From positions 496,001-560,000 of the forward strand of contig NZ_JRMB01000002.1 of NCBI RefSeq assembly GCF_000759445.1: 64,000 bases of DNA. The letters run 5' to 3'. The notes under the pieces are model-generated. The model did not search any database, was not told where the DNA came from, and was given only the letters and a program-made list of their open reading frames with translations. This document shows, piece by piece, positions 55,918 to 64,000 of the stretch. Both the position numbers and the translations under genes were made by a program. The stretch's first letter is position 1; the number at the start of each line of letters is the position of its first letter. The DNA is from Pseudomonas lutea (GTDB taxonomy: Bacteria > Pseudomonadota > Gammaproteobacteria > Pseudomonadales > Pseudomonadaceae).

Positions 55918-56580
55918 CTACGAATGCGCTTTGCGCCCAAATGCCCTGTCGATCAGGAAGACGATGAGCCCGATGCCCACAAACCCCGCCAGCACGCCCA
56001 GCGCATTGGTCATTGCTTTGACGAAGCCCAGGGTGCCGATGTCCAGAAACGGATAAATGTAATCGCCGAAGGCATTCCCGCGCAGCAGCAGATAGCCAAA
56101 GTAGACGACGGGATACAGCATCCACAGCAGCACATGGCGCAGGCTTACCGTGCCTTTGGGCAAGAAGAACAGCCAATAGGCCACAAACAGCGCTGGCATG
56201 ATGTCGTGCAGTAACTCGTCAGCGATCCACTGCCACCCTCGCGGCGTCCACAAATGGCGCAGCAGCAGGTTATACGCCAGGCTCACCAATACGATGCTGG
56301 TGGTGATCCCGGCGCATACGGCCGGGGATCGAAAAAACCGATACCCGGCCGAATCTCGCTCACTGATCGCGCAACTCAGCGCCACCGCCACCAGCGTGTT
56401 CGTCACCACCGTGAAGAAGCTGCAAAAGCGCACCAGCCCGCCGAGAAGGCTGGCGCCGTCGACCCATCGCCCCCACAGAATCAGGTACAGCTGCACCGCG
56501 AGCCCGAACCAGCCGAGGCAAGCGGCGATGGTTACGAAGCCGCGCCGGCCTTTAAACGTATCCAACGGTGCACTGGGCAT
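55918..56580 (-). CDS. Pr6Pr-family integral membrane protein
   Basis: A 220-residue inner-membrane protein with about six hydrophobic segments. Its pattern, with GGLVRFCSFFTVVTNTLVAVAL in the second segment, NLLLRHLWTPRGWQWIADELLHDIMPALFVAYWLFFLP in the centre and LYPVVYFGYLLLRG after it, matches the Pr6Pr family of bacterial membrane proteins. The family's function is not established. The conserved His-Asp pair (LLHDIMP) could be catalytic or metal-binding. It stands alone, next to the REP array. Confidence 0.82.
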   Translation of the reverse strand: MPSAPLDTFKGRRGFVTIAACLGWFGLAVQLYLILWGRWVDGASLLGGLVRFCSFFTVVTNTLVAVALSCAISERDSAGYRFFRSPAVCAGITTSIVLVSLAYNLLLRHLWTPRGWQWIADELLHDIMPALFVAYWLFFLPKGTVSLRHVLLWMLYPVVYFGYLLLRGNAFGDYIYPFLDIGTLGFVKAMTNALGVLAGFVGIGLIVFLIDRAFGRKAHS

Positions 56581-56613
56581 TTCAAGCAGATCCCGGATGA
56601 CCGGCGAATGGCC

Positions 56614-56841
56614 TCACGGTCGCTTGGTGCGCGCGAGTTTGATGTACAACGCTTCGACCTTCTCACGCGCCCAAGGCGTCTTGCGCAAGAACGTCAGGCT
56701 GGATTTGATACTCGGATCGCTTTTAAAGCAGCGAATGTCAATCCGCTCGGCGAGGCCGGTCCACTCGTAATGCTCGACCAGCGCAATGAGAATCTGCTCC
56801 AGAGTTACGCCGTGCAGGGGATTGTTATCGGGTGTGGTCAT
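56614..56841 (-). CDS. VF530-family small protein
   Basis: A 75-residue protein ([49 protein letters not shown] in outline) that matches the VF530/DUF2132 family, a compact helical fold proposed to bind DNA. The motif [11 protein letters not shown] and the central [26 protein letters not shown] are diagnostic. The start at 56841 fits the family length; an open frame upstream extends 32 codons but is unlike the family. It is divergent from the TonB receptor gene. Confidence 0.88.
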   Translation of the reverse strand: MTTPDNNPLHGVTLEQILIALVEHYEWTGLAERIDIRCFKSDPSIKSSLTFLRKTPWAREKVEALYIKLARTKRP

Positions 56842-56967
56842 GACAGGCCTGTGGACGCGGATTGACGGGACAGTTGAGGAGCTGCGCACCATAACGGACG
56901 CGATGAAAGGTGTGAAGGGCTGTAGGGGGGCAGTCAACGTGTTGCAGCAAAAAGATTGCTTTTATTT

Positions 56968-56982
56968 TGTTACGTTATAACA
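56968..56982 (+). promoter_or_regulatory. Zur-like box upstream of the TonB receptor
   Basis: TGTTACGTTATAACA, 40 bases before the receptor start, resembles the gammaproteobacterial Zur operator (GTTATANTATAAC) with outer arms TGTTA/TAACA matching. In Pseudomonas znuD-like receptors are repressed by Zur when zinc is plentiful. Assignment is by consensus and context only. Confidence 0.6.
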
Positions 56983-57022
56983 ATTACATGCTCTGCATTT
57001 TAAATCCTCAAGGAAGTGCTGC

Positions 57023-59053
57023 ATGTCCCGTCAAACCCAACCCCGACCGTGGCGCTTGAAGCCCCTCGCGGCTGCATTGCTGTTCACCTCGCCGGCCTAC
57101 GCGATAGAACTTGAACAGCAAACCATCACCGCCAATCCGCTGGGCAGCGATCAATTGGCCTCGCCCAGCACAGTGCTGACCGGCGACGCGCTGACCCTGC
57201 AGCAAAAAGGCAGCCTGGGCGAGACGTTGAACAAGCAGCCCGGCGTCTCCTCTTCTTACTTCGGGCCGGGTGCGAGCCGCCCGATTATCAGGGGGCTGGA
57301 TGGTGACCGGATTCGTCTGTTGCGCAACGGTGTTGGCGCGCTCGACGCTTCATCGCTTTCCTACGATCACGCCGTACCACTGGACCCGGTCAATGTTGAG
57401 CGCATCGAGATCGTTCGCGGGCCCGCCGCGTTGCTTTACGGCGGCAGCGCCATCGGCGGCGTGGTCAACACCTTCGATAATCGCATCCCCATCGAAGCCA
57501 TCGAGGGCATCCACGGTGCGGGCGAACTGCGCTACGGCGGGGCCGACACCACGCGCAGCAGCGCCGGGAAGCTGGAAGCGGGCAACGGCACTTTCGCCTT
57601 GCACCTGGATGCCAATGCCCGTGAGTTCAATGACCTGAAGATTCCGGGCTTCGCCCGCACCGCTGACGAGCGTGCACGCAACCCGGAAGATGGCGACAAA
57701 AAGCACCGCCTCGGCAACAGCGATGGGCGACAGGACGGCGGCGCCGTCGGCGGTTCGTACACGTGGGACGATGGTTACGCAGGGCTTTCCTACAGCAACT
57801 ACGACTCCAATTATGGTTCGCCCGCCGAGCAGGGCGTGCGCATCCGCATGCAGCAGGATCACTACGCGTTCGCCTCCGAAATGCGCAACCTCTCGGGGCC
57901 GTTCACCTCGGTCAAGCTCGACGCCGGCTACACCGACTACAAGCACATGGAGATCGAAGACGGCGAAGTCGGCACCACGTTCAAGAACAAGGGTTACGAG
58001 GCACGCGTCGAAGCGCGGCACCAACCGATTGGCCCGCTTGAAGGGATCGTCGGCGCCCAGGTCACGCGCAGTGAGTTTTCGGCGCTGGGCGAAGAAGCCT
58101 TCGTGCCGCAGACCGACACCGACAGCGGCGCCCTCTTCATCCTGGAAGAACTCCAGGCAACAGAGCGCCTGAAGCTAAGCCTGGGCGGCCGGATCGAGCA
58201 CACCACGGTGGATCCTGACGACAAAGGCAACGATCGCTTCGCCAACGCCAAAGGCTCGAACAGTTTCACGGCGGGCAGTGTTTCGTCCGGGGCGGTGTAT
58301 ACGCTCACGCCCGTCTGGTCGCTCGCAGCCACGCTCGGCTACACCGAACGCGCGCCGACGTTTTACGAGCTCTACGCCAATGGCGCCCACGTCGCCACCG
58401 GCACGTACGAAGTCGGTGATGCTGGCTTGTCGAAAGAGAAAGCCGTCTCCAGTGACCTGGCGCTGCGCTTTGACAACGGCACGCACAAAGGCAGTTTTGG
58501 CGTGTTCTATAGCCGGTTCTCCAACTACATCGGCTTGTTGGGCAGCGGTCGTACATTGAACGACGACGGCGAAGACGATGCTGACGGCATCCCCGAATAC
58601 ACCTACTCGGGGGTGCGTGCCCGGTTTGCCGGGTTTGAAGCACAAGACCACTGGAAACTGGGGGAAAGCCGTTACGGCAGCCTGGCGTTGGAGCTGTCCG
58701 GCGATTACACCCGCGCTACGAACCTCGATACCGGAGAAGCCCTGCCACGCATTGCCCCGCTGCGATTGAACAGCGGATTGCTGTGGAAGCTGGACAAGTG
58801 GCAGGCGCGTATCGATGTCGAACACGCTGCCTCTCAGGGGCGTGTGCCCGACAACGAAACGGGTACTGACGGCTACACCACACTGGGCGCCAGCGCGGGT
58901 TATACCTTCAACGTTGGCGGGAGTCAGTGGCTGGCATTCGTCACGGGCGAGAACCTGACCAATCAAACCGTGCGCTACGCCAGCTCGATCCTGCGTGACA
59001 TCGCACCGGCACAAGGCCGCAGCGTTGAAGTGGGCCTGCGCACCACCTTTTAA
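57023..59053 (+). CDS. TonB-dependent outer-membrane receptor, ZnuD-like
   Basis: A 676-residue receptor with a signal peptide (cut near AYA-IE, residue 28). The plug domain has LGETLNKQPGVSSSYFGPGASRPIIRGLDGDRIRLLRNG and VERIEIVRGPAALLYGGSAIGGVVN, and a 22-strand barrel ends in TTF. The plug is very close in style to ZnuD-type zinc receptors (DASSLSYDHAVPLDP). AAGGAAG precedes the ATG, and a Zur-like box lies upstream, supporting zinc uptake. Extracellular loops are rich in Asp/Glu (EDGDKKHRLGNSDGRQDGG) but not strongly in His. A different metal or chelate cannot be excluded. Confidence 0.87.
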   Translation: MSRQTQPRPWRLKPLAAALLFTSPAYAIELEQQTITANPLGSDQLASPSTVLTGDALTLQQKGSLGETLNKQPGVSSSYFGPGASRPIIRGLDGDRIRLLRNGVGALDASSLSYDHAVPLDPVNVERIEIVRGPAALLYGGSAIGGVVNTFDNRIPIEAIEGIHGAGELRYGGADTTRSSAGKLEAGNGTFALHLDANAREFNDLKIPGFARTADERARNPEDGDKKHRLGNSDGRQDGGAVGGSYTWDDGYAGLSYSNYDSNYGSPAEQGVRIRMQQDHYAFASEMRNLSGPFTSVKLDAGYTDYKHMEIEDGEVGTTFKNKGYEARVEARHQPIGPLEGIVGAQVTRSEFSALGEEAFVPQTDTDSGALFILEELQATERLKLSLGGRIEHTTVDPDDKGNDRFANAKGSNSFTAGSVSSGAVYTLTPVWSLAATLGYTERAPTFYELYANGAHVATGTYEVGDAGLSKEKAVSSDLALRFDNGTHKGSFGVFYSRFSNYIGLLGSGRTLNDDGEDDADGIPEYTYSGVRARFAGFEAQDHWKLGESRYGSLALELSGDYTRATNLDTGEALPRIAPLRLNSGLLWKLDKWQARIDVEHAASQGRVPDNETGTDGYTTLGASAGYTFNVGGSQWLAFVTGENLTNQTVRYASSILRDIAPAQGRSVEVGLRTTF

Positions 59054-59521
59054 TCGCTGCGCTGATTTGCTCTGCGCGCATGTGCAGCGCAAACAAGCCA
59101 TTCGGTGGCTGGCCAAACCCAGCCCACCGAACGGCACTGATATTTAACGCGTCATCGCGCGGACCCAAGGTCCGCTTCTGCCCTCCAGGCCGTCCACGTC
59201 CTACACCGCCGTCTTCCGCTCTTAAACGCCGATTAATGCCCTGCAGACAAGAATCCGCACATTCAAAACACACTGCAAAATCGGCAACCTCATACCTCAC
59301 CAAAGAGATAGCGCTGCCTGACGCTGGCCGTACTGTTACGCCAATGGCAACGATCCATGTCGCAAATTCGACTTTTTAAAAAATCGTTAGCGTCCTATCA
59401 TCGCCGCCCTAAACGCTGAACCGTTTAACTCGTCGTTGGTGAAGCCCCGCAACAGGCTCCTGCAAGCGTCGCGAGCGGCTTGCCGATTGCTCACGAATAA
59501 CTCAAAAAGACCTTACGCCTT
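59054..59521. other. 468-base intergenic region between the receptor and oprB
   Basis: No gene is supported here. It contains three hairpin-forming stretches on the plus strand. TTTGC/GCAAA arms flank 59070-59095, TTCGGTGG/CCACCGAA flank 59103-59132, and GCGGACC-CAA-GGTCCGC is near 59158-59174. They probably end the receptor message, although no T-run follows. The part nearer oprB is A/T-richer and likely holds its promoter; I could not identify reliable -35/-10 or regulator sites. Confidence 0.55.
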
Positions 59522-60892
59522 ATGTCCAGCCATCCTGACCATTTGACCTCCCCATCCTCTCGTGCCCTCCGCCGTGCCAGCGCCCTCGGTTTTGCGATGC
59601 TCGGAATCGCGACCAGCGCGGGCGCTGCGTCTGCGTTCGACAGCGCTTCGCCATGGATGCTGGGGGATTGGGGCGGCAAGCGCGGTGAGCTGTCTGAACA
59701 GGGTTACGACTTCAAACTCGATTCGGTCGTCGAGGTTGGCTCCAACCTGCACGGCGGTTACAACCATGACAAGGCAACCCGTTACAGCGACCAGTTCGCC
59801 TTGGGTGCCCACATGGACCTGCAGAAGATTCTGGGCTGGCATGACGCCGAGTTTCAGCTGACCCTGACCAACCGCAACGGCGACAACATTAGCAACGATC
59901 GAGTAGGCGATCCGCGCAGCGGCACCATTTCGTCCTCTCAGGAGGTCTGGGGCCGAGGCAGCGTCACGCGCCTGACCGATCTCTGGTATCAGCAGAAATT
60001 CCTCGATCAGGCCCTCAGCGTCAAAGTCGGCCGATTCAACGAGGGCGAAGATTTCAACACCTTCCCGTGCGACTTTCAGAACTTGGCGCTGTGCGGTTCT
60101 CAGGTGGGCAACTGGGGCGGCGGCATCTGGTACAACTGGCCGATCAGCCAATGGGCGATGCGCGTCAAATACCAGCTCAACCCGGAACTGTTCGTACAGA
60201 TCGGAGCGTTCGAACAAAACCCGTCGAACCTGGAAAACGACAACGCCTTCAAGCTCAGCGGCAGTGGCACCCAAGGCGCGGTACTGCCCGTCGAAGTGGT
60301 GTGGTCGCCGAAGGTCAATGGCCTGCCGGGCGAGTACCGTGCCGGCTATTACTACAGCACCGCCGACAGCAGCGATGTCTACAAAGACAGCAACGGCCGC
60401 TATGCCGCATTGAGCGGTGACGACTACGCGCCCTCCTCCAGCAAACACGGCATGTGGCTGACTCTGCGCCAGCAAGTCACCCGCCAGGCCAGCGACGACA
60501 GCCGCGGTTTGAGCCTGTTCGCCAACGGCACGCTGCATGACAAGAAAACCAACATGATCGACAACTTCGTTGCCCTTGGCGCGACGTACAAGGGCCCGTT
60601 CGATGCACGCCCCGAGGATGACATCGGCGTGGGCATCAGCCGCATCCACGTCAACCCGGTGTATCGCAAGAACCTCAACCTGCGCAATCAGGCCCAAGGC
60701 CTGTCTGACTACAACGATCCTGCGTTCCTGCCGGTTCAGGACACCGAATACAACGCCGAGGTGTACTACGGCGTGCACGTTGCCAAGTGGCTCACCGTGC
60801 GCCCGAACCTGCAGTTCATTCGTCATCCCGGTGGCGTGAATCAGGTCGATGACGCACTGGTCGCCGGACTGAAGGTGCAGTCTTCCTTCTGA
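59522..60892 (+). CDS. oprB: carbohydrate-selective porin OprB
   Basis: An outer-membrane sugar porin of 456 residues that admits glucose and related sugars. A signal peptide (cleavage near ASA-FDS, about residue 40) is followed by a barrel with the OprB blocks SPWMLGDWGGKRGELSEQGYDFKLDSVVEVGSNL, GRFNEGEDFNTFPCDFQNLALCGSQVGNWGG (two cysteines that could form a loop disulfide) and the final FIRHPGGVNQVDDALVAGLKVQSSF ending in Phe. It lies just upstream of gcd, so glucose entry and periplasmic oxidation are paired. The ribosome-binding site is weak. Confidence 0.95.
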   Translation: MSSHPDHLTSPSSRALRRASALGFAMLGIATSAGAASAFDSASPWMLGDWGGKRGELSEQGYDFKLDSVVEVGSNLHGGYNHDKATRYSDQFALGAHMDLQKILGWHDAEFQLTLTNRNGDNISNDRVGDPRSGTISSSQEVWGRGSVTRLTDLWYQQKFLDQALSVKVGRFNEGEDFNTFPCDFQNLALCGSQVGNWGGGIWYNWPISQWAMRVKYQLNPELFVQIGAFEQNPSNLENDNAFKLSGSGTQGAVLPVEVVWSPKVNGLPGEYRAGYYYSTADSSDVYKDSNGRYAALSGDDYAPSSSKHGMWLTLRQQVTRQASDDSRGLSLFANGTLHDKKTNMIDNFVALGATYKGPFDARPEDDIGVGISRIHVNPVYRKNLNLRNQAQGLSDYNDPAFLPVQDTEYNAEVYYGVHVAKWLTVRPNLQFIRHPGGVNQVDDALVAGLKVQSSF

Positions 60893-61051
60893 TCCGCCGG
60901 GCTTCAGTCATCCAGGCTCTGATCGGCCTGCCTCGCTCGGCGGCCGATCACGCTTCACCCCATCAAGACACTGGCACAAGGGCACGGCCGACACCGCTGC
61001 GCCCCTGAGCCAACACGCGTTAACCACCACATCGTTACGGAGTAAGACACT

Positions 61052-63478
61052 ATGAGCACTGAGGGTGCTTTGGGTAAGGGTCGCCTGCTGCCGAGTTTGC
61101 TCGGGCTGGTGATTCTGATAATGGGCCTGATCCTGCTGGTCGGGGGCGTCAAACTGCTCACGCTCGGCGGGTCGCTTTATTACGTGCTGGCGGGCGTCGG
61201 TTTTGCCATCACCGGCGTTCTGCTATTGATGGGGCGCCGCGCGGCGTTCGGTCTGTACGCACTGGTGCTGTTCGCCAGCACCGTCTGGGCCCTGTGGGAA
61301 GTGGGCCTGGATTGGTGGCAACTGGTGCCGCGTCTGGCGCTCTGGTTTGCACTGGGCATCGTGATGCTGCTGCCCTGGTTCCGCCGTCCGGTCATGCGCG
61401 GCCAGACGGGCGATGCGGGCACCCGCGCGCTGAGTGCTGCGGTCATCATCGCCGGCATCGCCGCGCTGGCCAGCCAGTTCACCCACCCCGGCGAAATAAA
61501 GGGTGAGCTGGACCGCGAAACCGCTGGCACCACCAGCGCTGCCCCGGCAATGCCGGACGGCGACTGGCAGTCCTACGGTCGCACGGCGTTTGGCGATCGT
61601 TACTCGCCGCTGTCGCAGATCACCCCGGACAACGTCAGCAAGCTGGTGCCGGCGTGGACTTACCGCACCGGTGACATTCCCGGCCCTAACGATCCGGGCG
61701 AAACCACGGCCGAAAACACCCCGCTGAAAGTCAACGGCATGCTGTATGTCTGCACGCCGCACAGCCAGGTGATTGCGCTGGATCCGGACTCCGGCAAGGA
61801 AATCTGGCGTTTCGATCCGAAGATCAGCAGCGGTAAAGCAGCCAACTTCAAGGGTTGGGCGCACATGACCTGCCGTGGTGTGTCGTATCACGATGACGCC
61901 GCCTACGCCGCAGCCACTGATGCTGGCGCACCTGCGCAAAGCCCGGTCGCTGCAGCGCCTGCCAGCACAGCCAATGCCTGCCCGCGCCGTATCTTCCTGC
62001 CGACCGCCGACACCCGTTTGATCGCGCTCAACGCCGACACCGGCAAGATGTGCGAAGACTTCGGCGACCACGGCTCGATCGACCTGAGCGCCAACATCGG
62101 CACGTACGCACCGGGCGGTTACTACTCCACGTCGCCACCGGCGGTGACCAAAGACCTCGTGGTCATTGGCGGGCACGTTACCGACAACGTCTCCGTTGAC
62201 GAACCTTCGGGCGTCATCCGCGCGTTTGACGTGCATACCGGCCGTCTGGTCTGGAATTGGGACAGCGGCAACCCGGACGACACCACGCCGCTTGCCGAGG
62301 GCAAGACTTACACCCGCAACTCGCCCAACATGTGGTCGATGTTCAGTGTCGATGAGAAGCTGGGCATGCTCTACCTGCCAATGGGCAACCAGATGCCTGA
62401 CCAGTGGGGCGGCAACCGCACCGAGGCGTCGGAGAAATTCAGTGCCGGCCTGGTCGCGCTGGACATCGCCACTGGTCAAGTGAAATGGAATTTCCAGTTC
62501 ACTCATCATGACCTGTGGGACATGGACGTCGGCGGTCAGCCAACGCTCATGGACATGAAAACCGCTGACGGCGTGAAGCCGGCCGTGCTGGCCTCGACCA
62601 AGCAAGGCAGCATCTATGTGCTGGACCGCAGCAACGGTCAGCCCATCGTGCCGATCAACGAAATTCCTGTTCCGCAGGGCGCGGTGGCGGGCGATCACAC
62701 TTCGCCGACCCAACCCAAATCCGACCTGAACTTCATGCCGCCACCGCTGAAAGAGCGCGACATGTGGGGCGTCACGCCGTTTGACCAGATGCTGTGCCGA
62801 ATCGATTTCAAATCGCTGCGCTACGAAGGCCCGTTCACACCGCCTTCGCTGCAAGGCTCGCTGGTCTATCCAGGCAACTTCGGCGTGTTTGACTGGGGCG
62901 GCATTTCTGTCGACCCGGTGCGTCAGATTGCTTTCGTGAACCCGAGCTACATGGCGTTCCGCTCCAAGCTGGTGCCGGCAGCCGAAGTCGAAGGCGGCCC
63001 GGGCCGCAAGAGCGAAACCGAAGGCGTGCAACCGAACAAAGGCGCACCGTACGGTGTGATTCTTGAAGCGCTGCTGTCGCCGATGGGCCTGCCGTGCCAG
63101 GCACCGGCCTGGGGTTACGTGGCGGCGGTCGATCTGACCACCCACCAGACCATCTGGAAACACAAAAACGGCACCGTGCGCGACAGCTCGCCGGTTCCGA
63201 TCCCGCTGACCATGGGCGTGCCAAGCCTGGGCGGTACGTTCATCACCGCCAGCGGCGTGTCGTTCCTCAGCGCAACGCTGGACCAGTACCTGCGCGCCTA
63301 CGACGTACGTAACGGCAAGCAGCTGTGGGAAGGCCGTCTGCCTGCAGGCGCTCAGACCACGCCGATGACGTACACCGGCAAGGACGGCAAGCAATACGTG
63401 CTCGTCGTTGCCGGCGGTCATGGCTCGCTGGGCACCAAGCAGGGCGATTACGTCATCGCCTACAAGCTGCCGGACTGA
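61052..63478 (+). CDS. gcd: membrane-bound PQQ-dependent glucose dehydrogenase
   Basis: Gcd oxidises glucose to gluconolactone at the periplasmic face and passes electrons to ubiquinone. The 808-residue protein has five hydrophobic segments within residues 13-140, then a PQQ beta-propeller (DGDWQSYGRTAFGDRYSPLSQITPDNVSKL; FTHHDLWDMDVGGQPTLMDM; FDWGGISVDPVRQIAFVNPSYMAF). GGAG precedes the ATG. PQQ synthesis genes are not in the window. In pseudomonads gluconate production by this enzyme drives phosphate solubilisation and influences secondary metabolism. Confidence 0.97.
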   Translation: MSTEGALGKGRLLPSLLGLVILIMGLILLVGGVKLLTLGGSLYYVLAGVGFAITGVLLLMGRRAAFGLYALVLFASTVWALWEVGLDWWQLVPRLALWFALGIVMLLPWFRRPVMRGQTGDAGTRALSAAVIIAGIAALASQFTHPGEIKGELDRETAGTTSAAPAMPDGDWQSYGRTAFGDRYSPLSQITPDNVSKLVPAWTYRTGDIPGPNDPGETTAENTPLKVNGMLYVCTPHSQVIALDPDSGKEIWRFDPKISSGKAANFKGWAHMTCRGVSYHDDAAYAAATDAGAPAQSPVAAAPASTANACPRRIFLPTADTRLIALNADTGKMCEDFGDHGSIDLSANIGTYAPGGYYSTSPPAVTKDLVVIGGHVTDNVSVDEPSGVIRAFDVHTGRLVWNWDSGNPDDTTPLAEGKTYTRNSPNMWSMFSVDEKLGMLYLPMGNQMPDQWGGNRTEASEKFSAGLVALDIATGQVKWNFQFTHHDLWDMDVGGQPTLMDMKTADGVKPAVLASTKQGSIYVLDRSNGQPIVPINEIPVPQGAVAGDHTSPTQPKSDLNFMPPPLKERDMWGVTPFDQMLCRIDFKSLRYEGPFTPPSLQGSLVYPGNFGVFDWGGISVDPVRQIAFVNPSYMAFRSKLVPAAEVEGGPGRKSETEGVQPNKGAPYGVILEALLSPMGLPCQAPAWGYVAAVDLTTHQTIWKHKNGTVRDSSPVPIPLTMGVPSLGGTFITASGVSFLSATLDQYLRAYDVRNGKQLWEGRLPAGAQTTPMTYTGKDGKQYVLVVAGGHGSLGTKQGDYVIAYKLPD

Positions 63479-63499
63479 TTGCTCCGCTGCAGTAACACG

Positions 63500-63532
63500 A
63501 AAGGCGGTCATCGGAAGATGACCGCCTTTTTT
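63500..63532 (+). terminator. rho-independent terminator of gcd
   Basis: AAGGCGGTCATC-GGAA-GATGACCGCCTT has a 12-base perfect stem with a GGAA tetraloop and runs into six T, 22 bases after the gcd stop. The convergent haemoglobin gene ends 40 bases further on. Confidence 0.93.
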
Positions 63533-63571
63533 ATGACTGCCAAATCCATTCAGGACCCGCGCAGCGAATGG

Positions 63572-64000
63572 TTACTTCTCGATTACCTCACCGCGCTGTG
63601 GGGCCAGCCGAGCGATAAAGCGATTTTGCGTCGTGACTGGAATGTGCTGCTCATTCATCGACTCGATCAGGTTTTCGACCAGCGCATTGAAATCACTGCG
63701 GCTCAGGTGCATGCCTTTGTGCGCCTCAGCCAGGCTGTCGCCGGTGTACGTGCAAGGCCCGCCCGCATCAGCGCAAAACTTCTCCACCAGCTTGTCGCGC
63801 ACCCGGACGATGTCGACCTTGGCGAAGTACTTGTAGATACGGTCATCTTTTGCCACACGGAGCAGCATTCCCTCGACGATTTTCTGGATGCCCGCACGCT
63901 GACCGAGGTCCTGATAAATGCTGTCGTCCTTGGATGGCTGTTGGGCACAGCCGACCAGCAACGAAAGACTGAACGCCAGGATGAGCCACAAAGACCGCCC
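63572..64000 (-). CDS. group I truncated haemoglobin with lipoprotein signal (5' end outside window)
   Basis: A TrHbI-fold haem protein of at least 142 codons. The visible N-terminus is a hydrophobic signal with lipobox LVGC (LILAFSLSLLVGCAQQ), then the globin: IYQDLGQRAGIQKIVEGMLLRVAKDD (B helix, tyrosine/glutamine region), the YFAKVD turn and the proximal histidine in EAHKGMHLSRSDFNALVENL. The frame stays open to base 64000 with no ATG, so the start is beyond the window; a TTG at 63991 is possible but leaves a very short signal. Most bacterial truncated globins are cytoplasmic, so a lipid anchor is unusual, though similar proteins occur in pseudomonads. Oxygen or NO chemistry is the family role; the physiological role is unknown. 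Confidence 0.85.
   Translation of the reverse strand, partial: GRSLWLILAFSLSLLVGCAQQPSKDDSIYQDLGQRAGIQKIVEGMLLRVAKDDRIYKYFAKVDIVRVRDKLVEKFCADAGGPCTYTGDSLAEAHKGMHLSRSDFNALVENLIESMNEQHIPVTTQNRFIARLAPQRGEVIEK

Noticed and set aside
59080..59379. A 99-codon frame between the TonB receptor and oprB
   Set aside because: It runs through three hairpins, is rich in Pro/Arg/Ser in a way typical of chance frames, and has no ribosome-binding site.

Overview
This window is chromosomal DNA from a fluorescent-type Pseudomonas, most likely of the P. syringae / P. fluorescens lineages. The evidence is: (i) the gene order mutS-fdxA-rsmZ-rpoS-nlpD-pcm-surE-truD-ispF and the block ispD-ftsB-eno-kdsA-pyrG-tilS-accA-dnaE-rnhB-lpxBA-fabZ-lpxD-skp-bamA-rseP-dxr-cdsA-uppS-frr-pyrH-tsf-rpsB | map-glnD-dapC, which matches Pseudomonas genomes; (ii) a recognisable Gac/Rsm small RNA with its GacA upstream element; (iii) several copies of the Pseudomonas REP core GTAGGAGCGCGCTTGCCCGCG. 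No rRNA or tRNA gene, prophage, insertion sequence, integrase or CRISPR array was seen.

Layout. 1-2.3 kb: 3' part of mutS and the ferredoxin gene fdxA (+). 2.4-2.72 kb: small RNA rsmZ (-) with a perfect GacA-type palindrome and an IHF-like site. 2.9-8.0 kb (-): the tightly packed stationary-phase/repair block ispF-truD-surE-pcm-nlpD-rpoS. 8.1-11.2 kb: glutathione-dependent formaldehyde detoxification (frmA, fghA) and a divergent LysR regulator. 11.3-37.5 kb (-): a 26 kb housekeeping block covering isoprenoid precursors, glycolysis, KDO, CTP, tRNA modification, fatty acid and DNA synthesis, lipid A, outer-membrane assembly and translation. 37.8-47.7 kb: map-glnD-dapC (+), a CPA1 antiporter (-), then an ArsC-like gene, dapD and csdA-csdE (+). 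47.9-49 kb: an OpgC-like membrane protein. 49.0-50.8 kb: an A/T-richer accessory patch with two genes I do not recognise, one of them apparently lacking its 5' end. 50.8-54 kb: an unusual 1040-residue class A penicillin-binding protein. 54.0-55.4 kb: a PadR/NfeR-like regulator and its ferric reductase partner behind a clear palindromic operator. 55.4-55.9 kb: three tandem REP doublets. 55.9-64 kb: a Pr6Pr-type membrane protein, a VF530-type small protein, a ZnuD-like TonB receptor behind a Zur-like box, the glucose porin oprB, the quinoprotein glucose dehydrogenase gcd, and a window-truncated lipoprotein-type truncated haemoglobin.

How it works together. The lpx/fabZ/skp/bamA/rseP genes build and survey the outer membrane (lipid A, chaperone, barrel insertion, sigma-E type proteolysis). 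dxr, ispD, ispF and uppS feed the MEP pathway and undecaprenyl carrier lipid. dapC and dapD supply diaminopimelate for the peptidoglycan that the PBP polymerises. glnD senses nitrogen, while rpoS and rsmZ sit side by side as nodes of stationary-phase and post-transcriptional control. oprB and gcd form a periplasmic glucose uptake/oxidation pair. nfeR-nfeF and znuD form a metal-responsive group.

Most of the window is ordinary core genome. The less ordinary parts are the 49.0-50.8 kb patch, the divergent glycosyltransferase motifs of the neighbouring PBP, the terminator-like hairpin directly against the ispF start codon, the REP array with conserved spacers, and the probably exported haemoglobin at the right edge. 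I did not find convincing evidence of a wholly new multi-gene system.
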